A DNA stretch of 64,000 nt, taken from contig CM082577.2 in NCBI GenBank assembly GCA_040954595.2, positions 6,944,001-7,008,000 of the forward strand, given 5' to 3'. Shown here in pieces: positions 1 to 12,500 of the stretch. The position numbers were made by a program, and so were the translations under genes. Numbering within the stretch: position 1 is the first letter of the stretch; the number at the start of each line of letters is the position of its first letter. The notes beneath the pieces were generated by a model. The model was not told where the DNA came from. It did no database searches and saw nothing but the letters and a program-made list of their open reading frames with translations. The DNA comes from Balanoglossus misakiensis. Its lineage: Eukaryota > Hemichordata.

Positions 1-686
1 ACATAAATTATTGGTTCAAAACTGAGGTACAGTATTTTGAGCGATATTGAATGACACAGACTTGTGATCAGTGTCAACGAGGACAAAAAAAATAAGTCCA
101 TAATAGCCCGTACAACATATGTCTTGCATTGACCTTTCTGTGCGTATAAATACCAATATTACAATCAATTATTCCTGGGGAACATGCAAACAAGTACACT
201 AAGTGGCACTTTTCAAAGCTTCTGCTAGTTCAAGTTTTCATATGGGGATTTTATACACGTAGTAAGTCAACTGTTATGTAAACTTTGGCGTTTATTTTTT
301 TAAAATATTATGTGGGTCTGAAAATCTGACTTGCATGGTAAAAATGTGACTGCAAGGTGGAACAACTACCTAAGTAATGATTATAATTTCACGGGTAAAA
401 ATGACCATGAAGCAAGCTATACTTGTGAAACCTATAGAAAGTAACAATACCAAGCTCGAACCAAACGTTTACGTCTACAAATAGTTTCATGAAAAAATAC
501 AAGCTGAAGTTCAGCCTAATTCTAAGCTTCAAATGCAGTAGCATAGCGTACATTGGCCGTGAAATTTTCAAACACAGAAATCTGCAAAACCTGGGCTATA
601 CGGCAAGTGACTACCCTAAATCGTTTATTATACATAAAAATCTTTCAAGATCCACAAGATTAGAATTGGCCGATCTTAAAAATTGC
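1..686 (-). other. 3' UTR and downstream flank of the LUC7-like gene
   Basis: No coding sequence is recognised here. It lies downstream of the LUC7-like stop codon and should hold that gene's 3' UTR. On the minus strand AATAAA signals occur at 629-624 (58 nt past the stop) and 296-291; either could direct polyadenylation. The short open frames in this stretch look like chance and have no family resemblance. Confidence 0.5.
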
Positions 687-3600
687 TTAATCTCTAGACG
701 AATCAGATTCTAGATCATCACCACCGTTTTCTTCATGTGCTCTCTTAGGAGATTTGTCGTGCCTATCCTTCGGCGAGTCCCTGCTGGCGAGCCTGTCTTT
801 TGAGTTTGACCTGGCAGACCTAGATCTTTCCCTGGACCGCGACCTCTCCTGTGACCTTGACCTGTCCCTCGTCTTTGAACTTTGGTATCTCTCCTGGGAT
901 TTAGACCTTTCTTTAGATTTATACCCGTCCTCTGGCGGGGATCTCTCCTTGGATTTGGACCCGCTCGCCCTCTCCTGAGATCGTGACCTGTCCCGCGATC
1001 TTGACCTATGCGCTCTCTCCCGTGACCTTGACCTTCGACGTCTCCTGTCCTGATCCCTGACTCTCTCCCGGGGCCTCTGTTGCTCCCTGGAGCGAGACCT
1101 CCTTCGGCGGTCACGAGACCTTGATCTGAAGAAAATAAAATCACAGTGCATTACATGTTTGGGTCAAGTTGTAGCAAAGAAAACGTTTTTCTCAAAATGT
1201 TACTTCAGATCCATTTCATGTCAGAAACTTGTAGGTTCAACTAAGCAATGTCTTTCTATTATCACCATCCAATGACAACCTTCACATGGCTGTAAATTTA
1301 TTCGAAGAAAAGTCTAGGGCAAACTTGCACAGACAAGAGGTGAAACCACGGTACAAACAAAAGCATGTGTGAAAAATGGCCACAGAAATATACCTTCCTT
1401 ACAAACACACTCCCTGTATATTTTTTGGACCGTTTTTACGCGACTCATCTAGTTTTTTTTTTATTCCTGAGTATGCCATAGTCATATAAAGGTAGTTTGT
1501 GTTAGAGGAAGTTACCTTCGTCTCCTGTCTGTCTTGTGTCTTCTCTCAGGTGACCTGGATCTGGATCTCCTTCGTCGATCCCTCTCTCTCTCCCGCTCCG
1601 GTCGATCCCTACTCTCCCTTTCTCTCTCCCTGGATCTGGACTTTGATCTGTGTGTGGAGATTGTAAAAACGCATTCTTGTGAGACATTGTAGGCAGGTGT
1701 TGAAAACCTAGACATACCATGGCTCGATTATGTAGCCACAGATCCTCAATACACATTCATTTCATTTGAGTGCTGTTGCCACTCTGCATGATACTGTGTC
1801 AATCAAAATCAAACCCACAAAAGATTTCACATGATCCTGCAATTCAGAATGGACACTTCCATGCTGTATATCACAGATTTGTTTTACCTTCTTCTGTGGT
1901 GTCTGTCGTCAAAAGCCTTTCTTCTCTTTTCGCGGTCTCTTTCTCGTTCAAGTTCACGCTCCTCCCTTCTCTTGGCTCTTTCTGCTTCCCTCGCTTCTCG
2001 CTTGTCCGCCACAAGTTTCTGAACCAAAACAAAAATATAAGACAAATTTTATTACCGCAAATTTGAACATTGATACATGTATGCAATTATATGCTTTTTA
2101 CACCATCATCATCGTCATCAGTCGTCATTTGTCATAACCCCCCACCCCCGTTTTGAAAATGTCTAGAGTCTCAAAATGTCAAATTCAATATTCATAACAA
2201 TGTATCCACCACCACTGAGAGCTATCAGCTATCACAGAATGTGCATATTCATCACTAAATTCAACCATAACGTAATCAATCACAAAACCAAGATGAGTTC
2301 CCAGGACCCTTGACACCCCCAACTTGTAAGAGAAAGTGGTTTCATGTCAGACAAATGATTCTGCATGCAGGGGTGGACAACCAAAGAAACATTAGGAAAA
2401 TCAACCTACCTGCAGATCCCTCAGTTTGTCTCTGATTGTGATGAAGCCCAGGTGCAGCTTCCCTCCAAAGTGATCGGCAAGACGTCTATCATTGTCATGT
2501 AAACCAAGGTACGCTGAACACACATCGCAGACGCGCAGCTTCTGCTGTTGAAAGCTGGAGGCCGGCATGGAGTTCCTGTACTCCTCCTGCAAAGGGTTAG
2601 GATAAGGATGAAATGCTGTACAGTGGCTGAGCATTTATGCTGGGTTCGATTGAAGAAAACCCAGTTCTATTTGCAGAAAACTGACCCTTTCAGTTAGTAA
2701 GAGGCAACAGCTTTTTAGATACAACACATATCCTACGCATAACTACATTCATCATCACTCCTACATGTATGTACATAAAAAGACCCACCTCAGCATCCAG
2801 CTTCCTCTTACGCGTTTCTTCAACTTCAGCCAACATCTTCATGGATTCTTCCACGTTTCCTTCGGCGCCAAGTTCTTCCGCCAAGGCTACCTTCTTACCG
2901 ATATCTTCAGCCAATACTTGAACAGCTTGAGCCTGGAACACACAAGTGTATCAGGTTTATGGAGACACCATCGACACAGCTCAATTAATGAGGCAGTTTT
3001 CAGACAGAGAAAACGATCTGAGACAATACCGAAAAATTTTTGGTTTACAGCATTTCTTATCTGGCAATCATATACCACTGTGAACATGTTTTCCCTATTC
3101 TGCAGCCAATACTATCTGACACCGTTTAACAGCGGGTCAAAAGTTTACGAAAGTCCAGGGCTTGCGTTTACACACCTTGGCTTCAGCTTCTGAACTAAGC
3201 TCTTCCTGGGTCTCCGCCAACCTCTTCTTGGCCAGTTCAGTTCTTCGGTCACAGTCCGCGATGAATGCACTCAGGTGTTCCATAGCCTAGTCCGAGAAGA
3301 AGACAGACTTTAATTCAGACATCTACATCCATATGCAACACAACCAAATTTTCAAGTATGAGATGCTGATCCCCGTCCTTTCCTACTTGTAAACTATACT
3401 TACATCGATGTCATATCCATAGTCTCGATCTTTTGATGCACTTTCGTAGTCTGCTCTCAAAGCCAAATCGTGGACTTTCGGACAATCTCCGAGATCCATG
3501 CGCTGAAAAATTTAAAAGATGACGCATACATTTCAGTTGGTTAAAACCCCATACTTCCTCACTGTCTGGGGTTCAGAGAACACCACAGTTGTTAACCTGT

Positions 3601-6037
3601 CAGGGTTGGAAATTCTACTCTGGAGTACATCTAAACCATTTAAAACTCTGATCAAAGTTGCTATCATATCACTGTGTAGGGTTCTTCATATGGATTACTC
3701 GTACATGGAAATAATTACTGCAACAAAAATCAAGTCACACTTACTGTGCTGGCCAGGATGTCATGGGGACAGCAGTTGAGAAGGAACGACTTGCAAACTT
3801 TGGGATCAGAGAACTTTACATTCAGTTTGCTTTCCCCTACAAAAACAAGAGCATTGGCACGTATCAGCAAATGTACCGAACACGACTTCTGGCAAATAAC
3901 CAGGTTTGTCCACTTTCTGTTTCATAACTGAAGGAAATTGCTAACGATTCAACAGAAGGGCGAGTCAGCTAATTATCAAATTTTTTCCCTCACATTTGAA
4001 AAGTGATGGTATTTTGATGCGATACTTGATTTGACAAAACAACAGTTTGTAAAAATCTTGCCATTTTTGGTAGATTTGCTTTTCATACGACTGGTCGGTA
4101 TGTTAGCCTGAATTTATCCTAGAAATACTGACTGTGAGATGGTTGTTTTATTTTTGAACAGTAAAAAAAGTTTACAGATGCTATATTATATATACACACT
4201 GCGAACCACAGCAGCAGCACACAGACAGGCTTCTTGTATTATCTAGAGGCAGTATGTCGATAGCTGGTCTGTGATATCCACCTAAAATAAAGCCAATCAT
4301 GTTAGGAAAAAAAATCAGCAAGAGACACACTTCAACACACAATGGATGAGTCCAGTCACAAGAGTTTACATATACCTCCTTCATTGTCGCATCTTTATTT
4401 TTTTCAATTTTTTTTCCTTTCGAGACTTTTGAAATATTTTTTTTTCTGTGCTCCAGATAAAATTTGCTATAATTTCCTGGAAAACTAAATTCTGAAAATG
4501 AATTATTTTTTTCAGAGAACTAGGCCAGAAGTGATACAAATGAGCTATTGTGATCGAAATGCCAAATTTTCTAAAATGTCAGATTACAAATTGCAGTATA
4601 TATATATATCACTCGGTGCTAAAAATCATTTGTCTCGTGAAGCCCCACACAAACGTAACCAGAGCACAGGAAGTGGTCTGTTCATGCTGAACAGCAATGT
4701 TTGTGAAATACGAAAGTACATGGATGATGATATGACATCACTGGAAAACATCAAATGTTCTAAAAATGTTACTGAAAAAGACAATGTAATAACTCACGGC
4801 TGCTGCTTTGGACAAGGTTTCATAGCGTACACTGTACATGTTTGCCACTGGCCGAAGTACCTTGCAAGTTATAGAACCCTTTAGTATAGAAGTGGGCCAA
4901 ATAGGTTTTCGTCAATAATGATGATCAAATCTGACAGAATATCACACAACATACATATGCACTCACACCTGAATCAGCTTTGAATTAAAATTGGTTATGA
5001 TTTAATTTTCTGTAAGAAAATAGTTCTTGAAACATGGGCTTTAAAAATTCAACCTTTTTCAACAGTAGTCTTCAGTTACCTAGACCAATAAAACATTATT
5101 TATGCAAGCTCAAATCTACCAGCATTTTAAGTCTGTTATGAAAAAAATTAATGCTACATGTAAACTCAGATTGTAACTTGTTTACTAATCCAATATTTTG
5201 ATTGATAAAAGATAATGTTCAGTTAGGAACCAAACAATTTGTATTTTTCATTACATAGTACATGGACATGTTTTGAAATTTGCGTGATTTTTGCTTTTAG
5301 GTGATGGAGCTATTTTTTACAATTTCATGCGTGTACCAGTCTCCGTAAATCGCACTTTCTCCGCAATTATATCACACACCACACATACAAAATCACTTTA
5401 TTCCAAATTCCACACGACAATCGGACAGTCAGAAGTAACATTACTGGCAACACTACGTAGTAATATAACCACAGGCCCTTCAACATTAAGAAATTTGAAA
5501 TGTTGGAAATAGGAGAATTTTGCCCAATTTGCTCAATGCAATCTTCAAAATGCCTTTTGATAACTTACATGTATATGCACACGAACGAACCCCCTTCTGT
5601 CTGGCCATCAACGACATGACTACGTGTGATTGCCAGAAATAGAACGACGACGCCCCACCCCAAAGGCAAAGCATCGTGCGTAAAGAAAATATGGACGCCA
5701 GTCAGTCGGGGCCAGGGTTCAATATTTCAACCTGCTTCTACGATTTATCGGCAATGAAATTTCACACGAACGTCCCACAGCTTCGAACAGGTTGTCCACA
5801 ATCGTCTCTGGCTGCACAGTGCTTCATCTTGAAGTAAACTGGGACGGGACCTTTTCGTCGCTAGCTGGACACACAGCACGAAATGCAGACATTTTTGTCA
5901 AAGGCCCGACAGCGCACATTTTGTGATCACATTAAAATACAATTATTTCGACAAAACACACAAATAGTGTACTCACCATCTCTCATAGTACCCATTAGTT
6001 CGTCGAGCATAGCTCGCATTTGAGCTTGGGCCGACAT
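687..6037 (-). CDS. LUC7L: LUC7-like U1 snRNP-associated splicing factor (LUC7L/LUC7L2 type)
   Basis: Nine coding exons, read leftwards: 6037-5977, 3836-3745, 3502-3404, 3286-3176, 2932-2789, 2586-2410, 2018-1888, 1647-1516, 1125-687. They total 1386 nt, giving 461 aa and a TAA stop. All junctions are GT-AG and in phase. The protein starts MSAQAQMRAMLDELMGTMRD, almost the vertebrate LUC7L/LUC7L2 start, which fixes the ATG. Zinc finger 1 (CCCH type) uses about C35, C43, C58 and H62; residues 85-169 form a charged helical/coiled-coil segment; zinc finger 2 (C2H2, U1-C like) uses C189, C192, H208 and H214 within the family block QQQKLRVCDVCSAYLGLHDN. From residue 229 on the protein is Arg/Ser/Glu/Asp rich and ends DDLESDSSRD. 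The family binds U1 snRNP in the nucleus and influences 5' splice-site choice. The RS tail makes it longer than human LUC7L or LUC7L2 (about 370-390 aa). The paralogue LUC7L3 is a poorer fit at the N-terminus. Confidence 0.96.
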
Positions 6038-6039
6038 AT

Positions 6040-6170
6040 TGTCGACTTATCGGTCTAAAACTGATTTTCAAGAACCTCGTTTCACTGCCCTTTCCACGCC
6101 AAAATGGCTACCGCGTAAAATCAATCCCATGAGGTAGTGCCGCGTGGCATGCTGGGAAACTTCCGGTTAC
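6040..6170 (-). promoter_or_regulatory. Likely TATA-less core promoter of the LUC7-like gene
   Basis: Just upstream of the start codon, reading on the minus strand, there is an ETS-like CCGGAAGT (6166-6159), a ZNF143/Staf-like TTCCCAGCATGC (6158-6147) and a YY1-like CCAAAATGGC context near 6098-6108. This mix is typical of housekeeping promoters without TATA boxes. No TATA box is seen. Assignment rests on motif likeness and position only. Confidence 0.5.
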
Positions 6171-7390
6171 AATCACGTCAGGGGAAACTCGCCGTGCTCC
6201 AACAGGTGGTGTGTGGAGTTGTATCAGATAAGGGTTGGTTTCATTCTTGATAAGCAAAGTTCCAATAACAAGGAATATCTCTTAAAACTTGTGTAATGAA
6301 CAAATACATAGCGAGCCCGTAGAGCTTGTGACATGACACGACAAGCACAAGTTTGCACGTGTGTGTACAATGACTACACGTGATAAAGTATCCCTACTAG
6401 GCCCTAAATGTAGCCTGCTATAGGGTAAATAGATAATAATCGCAGACACAGCAAAATGATAAACAAACGATCAGAGCTGGTTTCCAGATATCGTCACAAA
6501 AATAAACGTATCCTTGAGAACTACAACATTCCGCGTCTGTGAGACTGCGGTCGTCATGACATTTCTCCGGTATATTTTGTCAAAGATCTCATGAAAAAAT
6601 AACCTCCAAACTTCGTTATACATATCTGTATTTAAATTCTTCAAGTTTTTGTGTGCTGTTTATTTTGGGTCTTGTGGGTTATGTTGGCAAGCAGAATAGG
6701 CCTACTAGCCATGTTAACATGCTGAATGAATCATTACAACAATAAGATGTAATTGATAACAAAAATGGTATCTTGAAGAAGCTATACTCTACAGCTATTG
6801 TAGTGACTTGACGAAAAAAAAATTCTCGAAGGGTTCGTGACTTACACAATGGAAGCAGTTGATAGGCGCCCTCTATACGCCGAAACTTTCAAGACATTCA
6901 TTGCAAACTCGTCAAGGCGGTTATAAGAAAAACAAACAAGACGAATGGCTATATCGCCGGTTTCGTGCCATTGCCATAGATTCACACATCTACGTACCCA
7001 CCTAGGTAATTCCTTCCGCTACGAATACTAACGGTTTGTAATTTATTACGGCGTATGTGACGTGCGTGGCATAAAAAGAGTGCCATATGCCTTCTGCAGT
7101 GTTACTAAGGCTGGTCAACGAATATCAATCGAGATGTATTCGTTCAGACGTATAGATTGCCTCCATAGTGGAAAGCGTATGCCTTTTAGATTTAATAAAA
7201 AATGTAGACGTATTATCGCGGACATGTTCCAGGAGTTTGACCTTTCACAAGCACAAAACATCAATTTATTTAAAATCAAAATGACAGACAACTGTGGAAC
7301 CCTGACTCCAGTGCATGTGCCATGATCCTTACCACACTTATTTTTGCTTCTAGTGCGTTTGGTTTGGCCGCCGCAAAGTTAAGATGTAGA

Positions 7391-7392
<2 letters not shown>

Positions 7393-7431
<39 letters not shown>
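7393..7431. repeat. (GA)n microsatellite followed by a G run
   Basis: About 28 nt of alternating GA runs directly into about 11 G residues. Confidence 0.95.
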
Positions 7432-7432
<1 letters not shown>

Positions 7433-9456
7433 AGAGGGAGAGAGTACCGGTAATAATAATTCTCTTAATCAAATCAACCAGGATTGTAGTCTAACTTATA
7501 AACGATTATTTGCTGGTTGTCAAGTTCAATTTCCGCAATGTTTACTAAGTATACATTCGATAATAGGAATATAAGCTTTGCACCTTACGATCTGATTAGT
7601 TGCCCATCCATCATTCATTCACACGACTATACCGCGTCTGGCAATCAGCTGGTCAGTGGCGGACCCGAATCAAACTAGCTCCTTGCAACTGTATGCAGAA
7701 GACTCCACCAGAATTTATTGCCCGCCAATTCCGAGTCGTCTGCCCAAAACGCAACCTAATTCTGTCAACAAGTGCTGCATGCACTCGATGCGGCAAATAT
7801 TTTCATCGCCACTCGCCATTTTCCCATGTGTTCAATGGGTTGTTTTGTGTACTCGTTTTGTGTTCAGAATTGAAAATAGATTTCCCAATAACCCGATCAA
7901 TTGAGTCTGTTTTAATACCACGCTGTTGGATTCTCATCGGAGTGGGCGTACTCGTGCATAGAGGTGGAGCACGACGCATTTATTACTTGCAAAATCCCTA
8001 AGCTCTGTCGGTTCCATTCATAAAAAATAAGATAGTTTATCTTCTTGTCGTCTGCCGGAGACGAATCACACACAAGCGGGAAAAATTATGATTAATGGGT
8101 CCGTCTATTCAGACATTCCCCGGGTGTAGTAATCTCCCGTCGGAATTTCGAATAATTTACGACAAGCGATGAGATTGTATCGCTTGGTCGAGCGAGTCCT
8201 CCTTTACGTGGGAACTGCCGCACGTGTGACTGTCATCGAGATTGAGTTGACGAGATACGCACAGTCGTTTCTTTGCCGAACAAACATGCTCGTTTACGGT
8301 GTAGTCTGCGTGCGAAACTCTGCCTCGTGCGGTGTCGATAAAACAGTTTATCTGAGAGAGAGAACAAAACTAGGGTAATCGATCATTAAGACAAATAATT
8401 ATACTGAAAAATCTTGTGCATCCAATGCGTGTCCATCAATGCTGAGGTGCCTTAAAGTAGGCCTTTCGAGGAAAGTATCTTTGAACTTCATAAAAACAGC
8501 ACTCTGGCAGACTTCGAATCGTTATTTTTAGACCGGCGCGACGGTGAACTAGACACAATGCCAACAAAAGTTGGCAACCGTTCAAAATCCCAGTTACACA
8601 CGACGAGGCGAGTCGCATGGCTGAGTTTGGGAATGAGGTTGATTGGCACACACGCACGCACCAGCAAGTTAGTAGCAGTTGACTTGACAGACTCGGTCCC
8701 CGTTTCCCTCACAGACTAACTCCAAAATCGTCTTAACAAGGAGTAATCGTCTAAGGCCATTATTTTTCTCATAAAATTGCATTCCTTTACTTAAATGGGT
8801 TTTAAATGATGACGTCTGGAACACAACCCTACGAAAAAGTTTCTTTTTCTTTGGCACTAATCGCTTTAATGTACAACGTACCCTGGGGCTACATGGTGCT
8901 CTCGCAACCATGTACGTACAATTGTCACAAATCGAGGTGTACGTGTAAACACAAGACATGATAACAGGTGGTTTCATTTTAAGAAGAAAACAGTCCGACT
9001 AAATTCCGTTATGAAAAAGGGTGGAATACACTTTTCATAATGGGGTCAGCTGGCGAGATAAAAAAACACGTGGTCACGACACCGCGCTCATTTCCGAAGT
9101 TTACATTTGTTAGTATAAAAAAGAATATGAATTTAACAATTGTAATAAGTCATCACACGATCATGTTGTCACGATATCAGTACGCGTCACGGTACATTAC
9201 AACCCAACAATTGCCATGGTTACACAGGTGTCGCGGATTGCTATACCGATTTTGTGTGTGTGAGTGGCTCGCTACGGCGTATCCATCGCAGATGCATTTT
9301 GTAATATGTTCCGTTTCCATGCCGACCGGCCTCAAACGATCATTTCCGTTTATATTGATTATATATTACAGAAAAAAATCAAGTAACCGCATAACTGACA
9401 AAGACGATCACGTACTATAAACTCACACACACCCACCCACCAAAACCCACCCACTC

Positions 9457-9574
9457 TCATTCATTCATTCATTCATTCATTCATTCATTCATTCATTCAT
9501 TCATTCATTCATTCATTCATTCATTCATTCATTCATTCATTCATTCATTCATTCATTCATTCATTCATTCATTC
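9457..9574. repeat. (ATTC)n microsatellite
   Basis: An almost perfect tetranucleotide array of about 29 copies, preceded by an ACCC-rich stretch. A second array of the same unit on the same strand is at 40443-40520. Confidence 0.98.
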
Positions 9575-12500
9575 AATATAGCAAATGATGAGTTGCTTAA
9601 TATTAAAAACCAGAGTGGCGCAACAGTATATAGGCCTACCCGCGATGAGCGTCGTTTCTCTTCGCCTGCAGCCGGCCTATACACAGAAACATCCTCTGCA
9701 CGCGCCACGGGTATTCCCGTCCAGTGATTGAGACCGATAATTCCCCTTGAACGTATCTCTATGGCGAAAGATAAAAATATTTTAATAATGAACAATTTCT
9801 TATCGATTCCGATTTATTTTAACTTTTCCGTGTTTTCTCGATGGCCCGCCCGAAGAGTTGAATTTAATGCGAAAGATCACCCTGCAGTGAAACGCAATAA
9901 AAAGCAAGTCTGTTTGTCGAGCCGCACTGCAACTCGCTATACGTCCGGGAATCTATATTTGAAACCTGCGGCGTTCTTGTTAACGCCAACCGGCCGTCGG
10001 AAATCATTAGGGCGATGAATTGTGGTTCTGTCACAGCGGAGCGATAAATTTCAGCGGAATGGAAAGACAATTACGCAGGTATGCCGGCGTCCAGCAGGTG
10101 GGAATGACCCGCCGTGTCCATGCCAGGCCAGTTAAATTGTGAATTACTCGTGTGTGTGGTTGACACTGGTTTGACCTCTGTCCGTGATAGTGTGGGTTTT
10201 GATCGTGACCGAGCACAGTTCATATAAACTTAGTATCGATTTCCCTGAAGACTTCGGAAAGACGCACAGTCATCACGTAAAAAAATAATGTCGGCCGACT
10301 TAATATATGACCTTAGAACGGAAATGTGTTCATCCGCCAAGTGAGACAAATATCGTAGACAAGAAACTGGGAATTTCCGAAAGTTTGACGGTCTGGTTTG
10401 GGGGTTGGTTGTGTGTTTTTATTATCACGTTCGCCTTTTCTTAGAGAAAATCGCATCACAAACATCGCGTTCGATGTCGATGCTGCTGCAAATCTCTGAA
10501 CAGACAGTTATTCATTTTGAGTCAAGAGTAAGCAATTCAGGTATACATGTACATCTAGCTGCAAGAACTGTAGTCTTGGTGGGCTGTCAGCGCGATCCAG
10601 GCACCCAACTAGACTACCAAGGCTACAATAATTGCAGTTAGTGTACACTAAGTGAAAATCTTGCAGATCAAAGTTGACGACATTCCGATTAAATTTTGCA
10701 CAGTTTAATACGGAAGTCGAACGTCTTCCTCTGCTCCTTACCGAACGACTGCAAGCGGGATAATTTACTTGTAACAAAAATTGCATGACTGACAACGCTG
10801 TAATTGACTTGGAAAAGTTCAAATAACCTCGTTAAACGGCACTTGCTTTAATTCGGATTACTATCAAGATATTTACGGCTCTTTGGGCGAAGACGTGACA
10901 AAGCAGAGACTGGTCTAATTGCTTCCCCGTCTCGGTGTGACATTTACTCGAATTTAAAGTTTCCACCCCCGTAATACAGGCGCTCGTTTCCGCGGGCTAG
11001 GGTGCCAAGCGCGCTATTACTTATCAACATTCCATTACGCCGCGTTACCTCAGCGCCAATAAAAATAGCGTTTCCATTCCTCAGGTGGCCCGCTCCGTGC
11101 CACGCGCGCCGAGCAGGTTCTCTTGATTTACGCTGACCGCGGCGCAAACAAAAACGACAAGAGCGGTCATTAAAATACGCCGGGGGATTCAACATTATGT
11201 GTGAATTGGGGGAGGAAAGGAACAAACAGAACACTTGATCGGCGATGAATTGGATGTTGACAAAGAGGCAGGGGTCGGCGTCTATAGACGTGGCGATGTA
11301 CGTGGGTGACGGAGGCAGTAGAAATGACGATCACGGTGATGGTGATATTTTAGCCGATGCCTGCGATGCGTTCTATATTTTTATTCAATTACACGAAACT
11401 CCGTTGGCGCACAGTCTTTGTGGTGGTTGGAGTTGGGAACTGGCAGTGTTTTTGTCACTGTTTTACAAGTAAATCCACAAAAACACCAATAATTTTTATT
11501 AGTAAAGAGAGTGGAGCTACCGTTCTCAGCTGGCAAAGTCGCGTTGAAAATTCGCCATCCGTAGAACAAATGGATGGGCCATGATAATTGCAGGTGCAGT
11601 CAATCAATGCAGGGTCCCCCCTTTCCATCTTTCCCTGACAGCTGATGTCACCTCTTCCGCAGAAAGTCGTTCCACGCAATCGACAGGTGGGTCCTCGCTG
11701 CAAAGAGGTCCTCCGCTCTCTGCTGACTGAGTCGCGTGGCAACAGATTTGCCTCTCCCCTGGAGGGAGCACCCCGACACCGCTCACGCTGCGTGCCAGTC
11801 GATGGCGTACGCCGGGGAGAGAGAAAATAAAACACACATTAATTTTCAGCGGGAACGTGCCGTGCTGGGCTTTATTGAAAGTGTGCTCACTTCCGTTCGT
11901 TAAACAACGATGTCTTCTATAACTCACACGCTTTGACGATGGCTTCATCTGGTGACGTCAATGGTGGCAGTGAGAATGATATGATGGAGCGACGCACGCA
12001 CTGTCAGCGGATGTATCACAACGTCAAATCGATCTATCGCCAGTTTATTTCGTGCACCAATTCACGTGCACATGTAAACATCTTATCTTATTTTGCGTGG
12101 TCGTAAATTGATGAAAAAAAACACCGAGTCTGATTCGGTTTTAGCTTGTACCGTGTCGATATTGGAATCCTAAAAACAATTATCGTCACCGCATATATGT
12201 TAACTTTGACGCTGCATGGGAGAAACTAAATCATCAGCGAAAAGCTCGGACGAAATTTTGGGTATTTTTGAGCTGCATATGTGTTGAAGGCTGTTTCGGG
12301 TCAATCTCTGACGAAGGCATCACGTGACTCCAACGGGGTAACGTGTGAGAATAAAATAAAACTCGTGCAAACCGGCAAATGCGCATTTCGATGAAAACGT
12401 ACTTTGTCGGAATACTATATATGTCATGAGCAGATTTTTCTGGAAATTGTTGTCATTATGCGATTTTGTAAATAATAAAAATAATTTCTTATATAGCGCA

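Noticed and set aside
710-1144. 144-aa open frame on the minus strand overlapping the last LUC7-like exon, and a 74-aa plus-strand frame at 754-978
   Set aside because: Both are shadows of the Arg/Ser-codon-rich RS tail read in other frames; the frame continued from exon 8 is the other one.
4498-4884. 128-aa open frame inside intron 1 of the LUC7-like gene
   Set aside because: No domain, AT-rich composition like the surrounding intron, no family likeness.
9457-9574. Possible CRISPR-like or satellite array
   Set aside because: A plain ATTC tetranucleotide microsatellite with no spacers.
11455-11948. Overlapping 114-126-aa open frames rich in Arg, Cys and Ser
   Set aside because: Both strands and frames are open because the region is locally GC-rich; no domain and no splice support.
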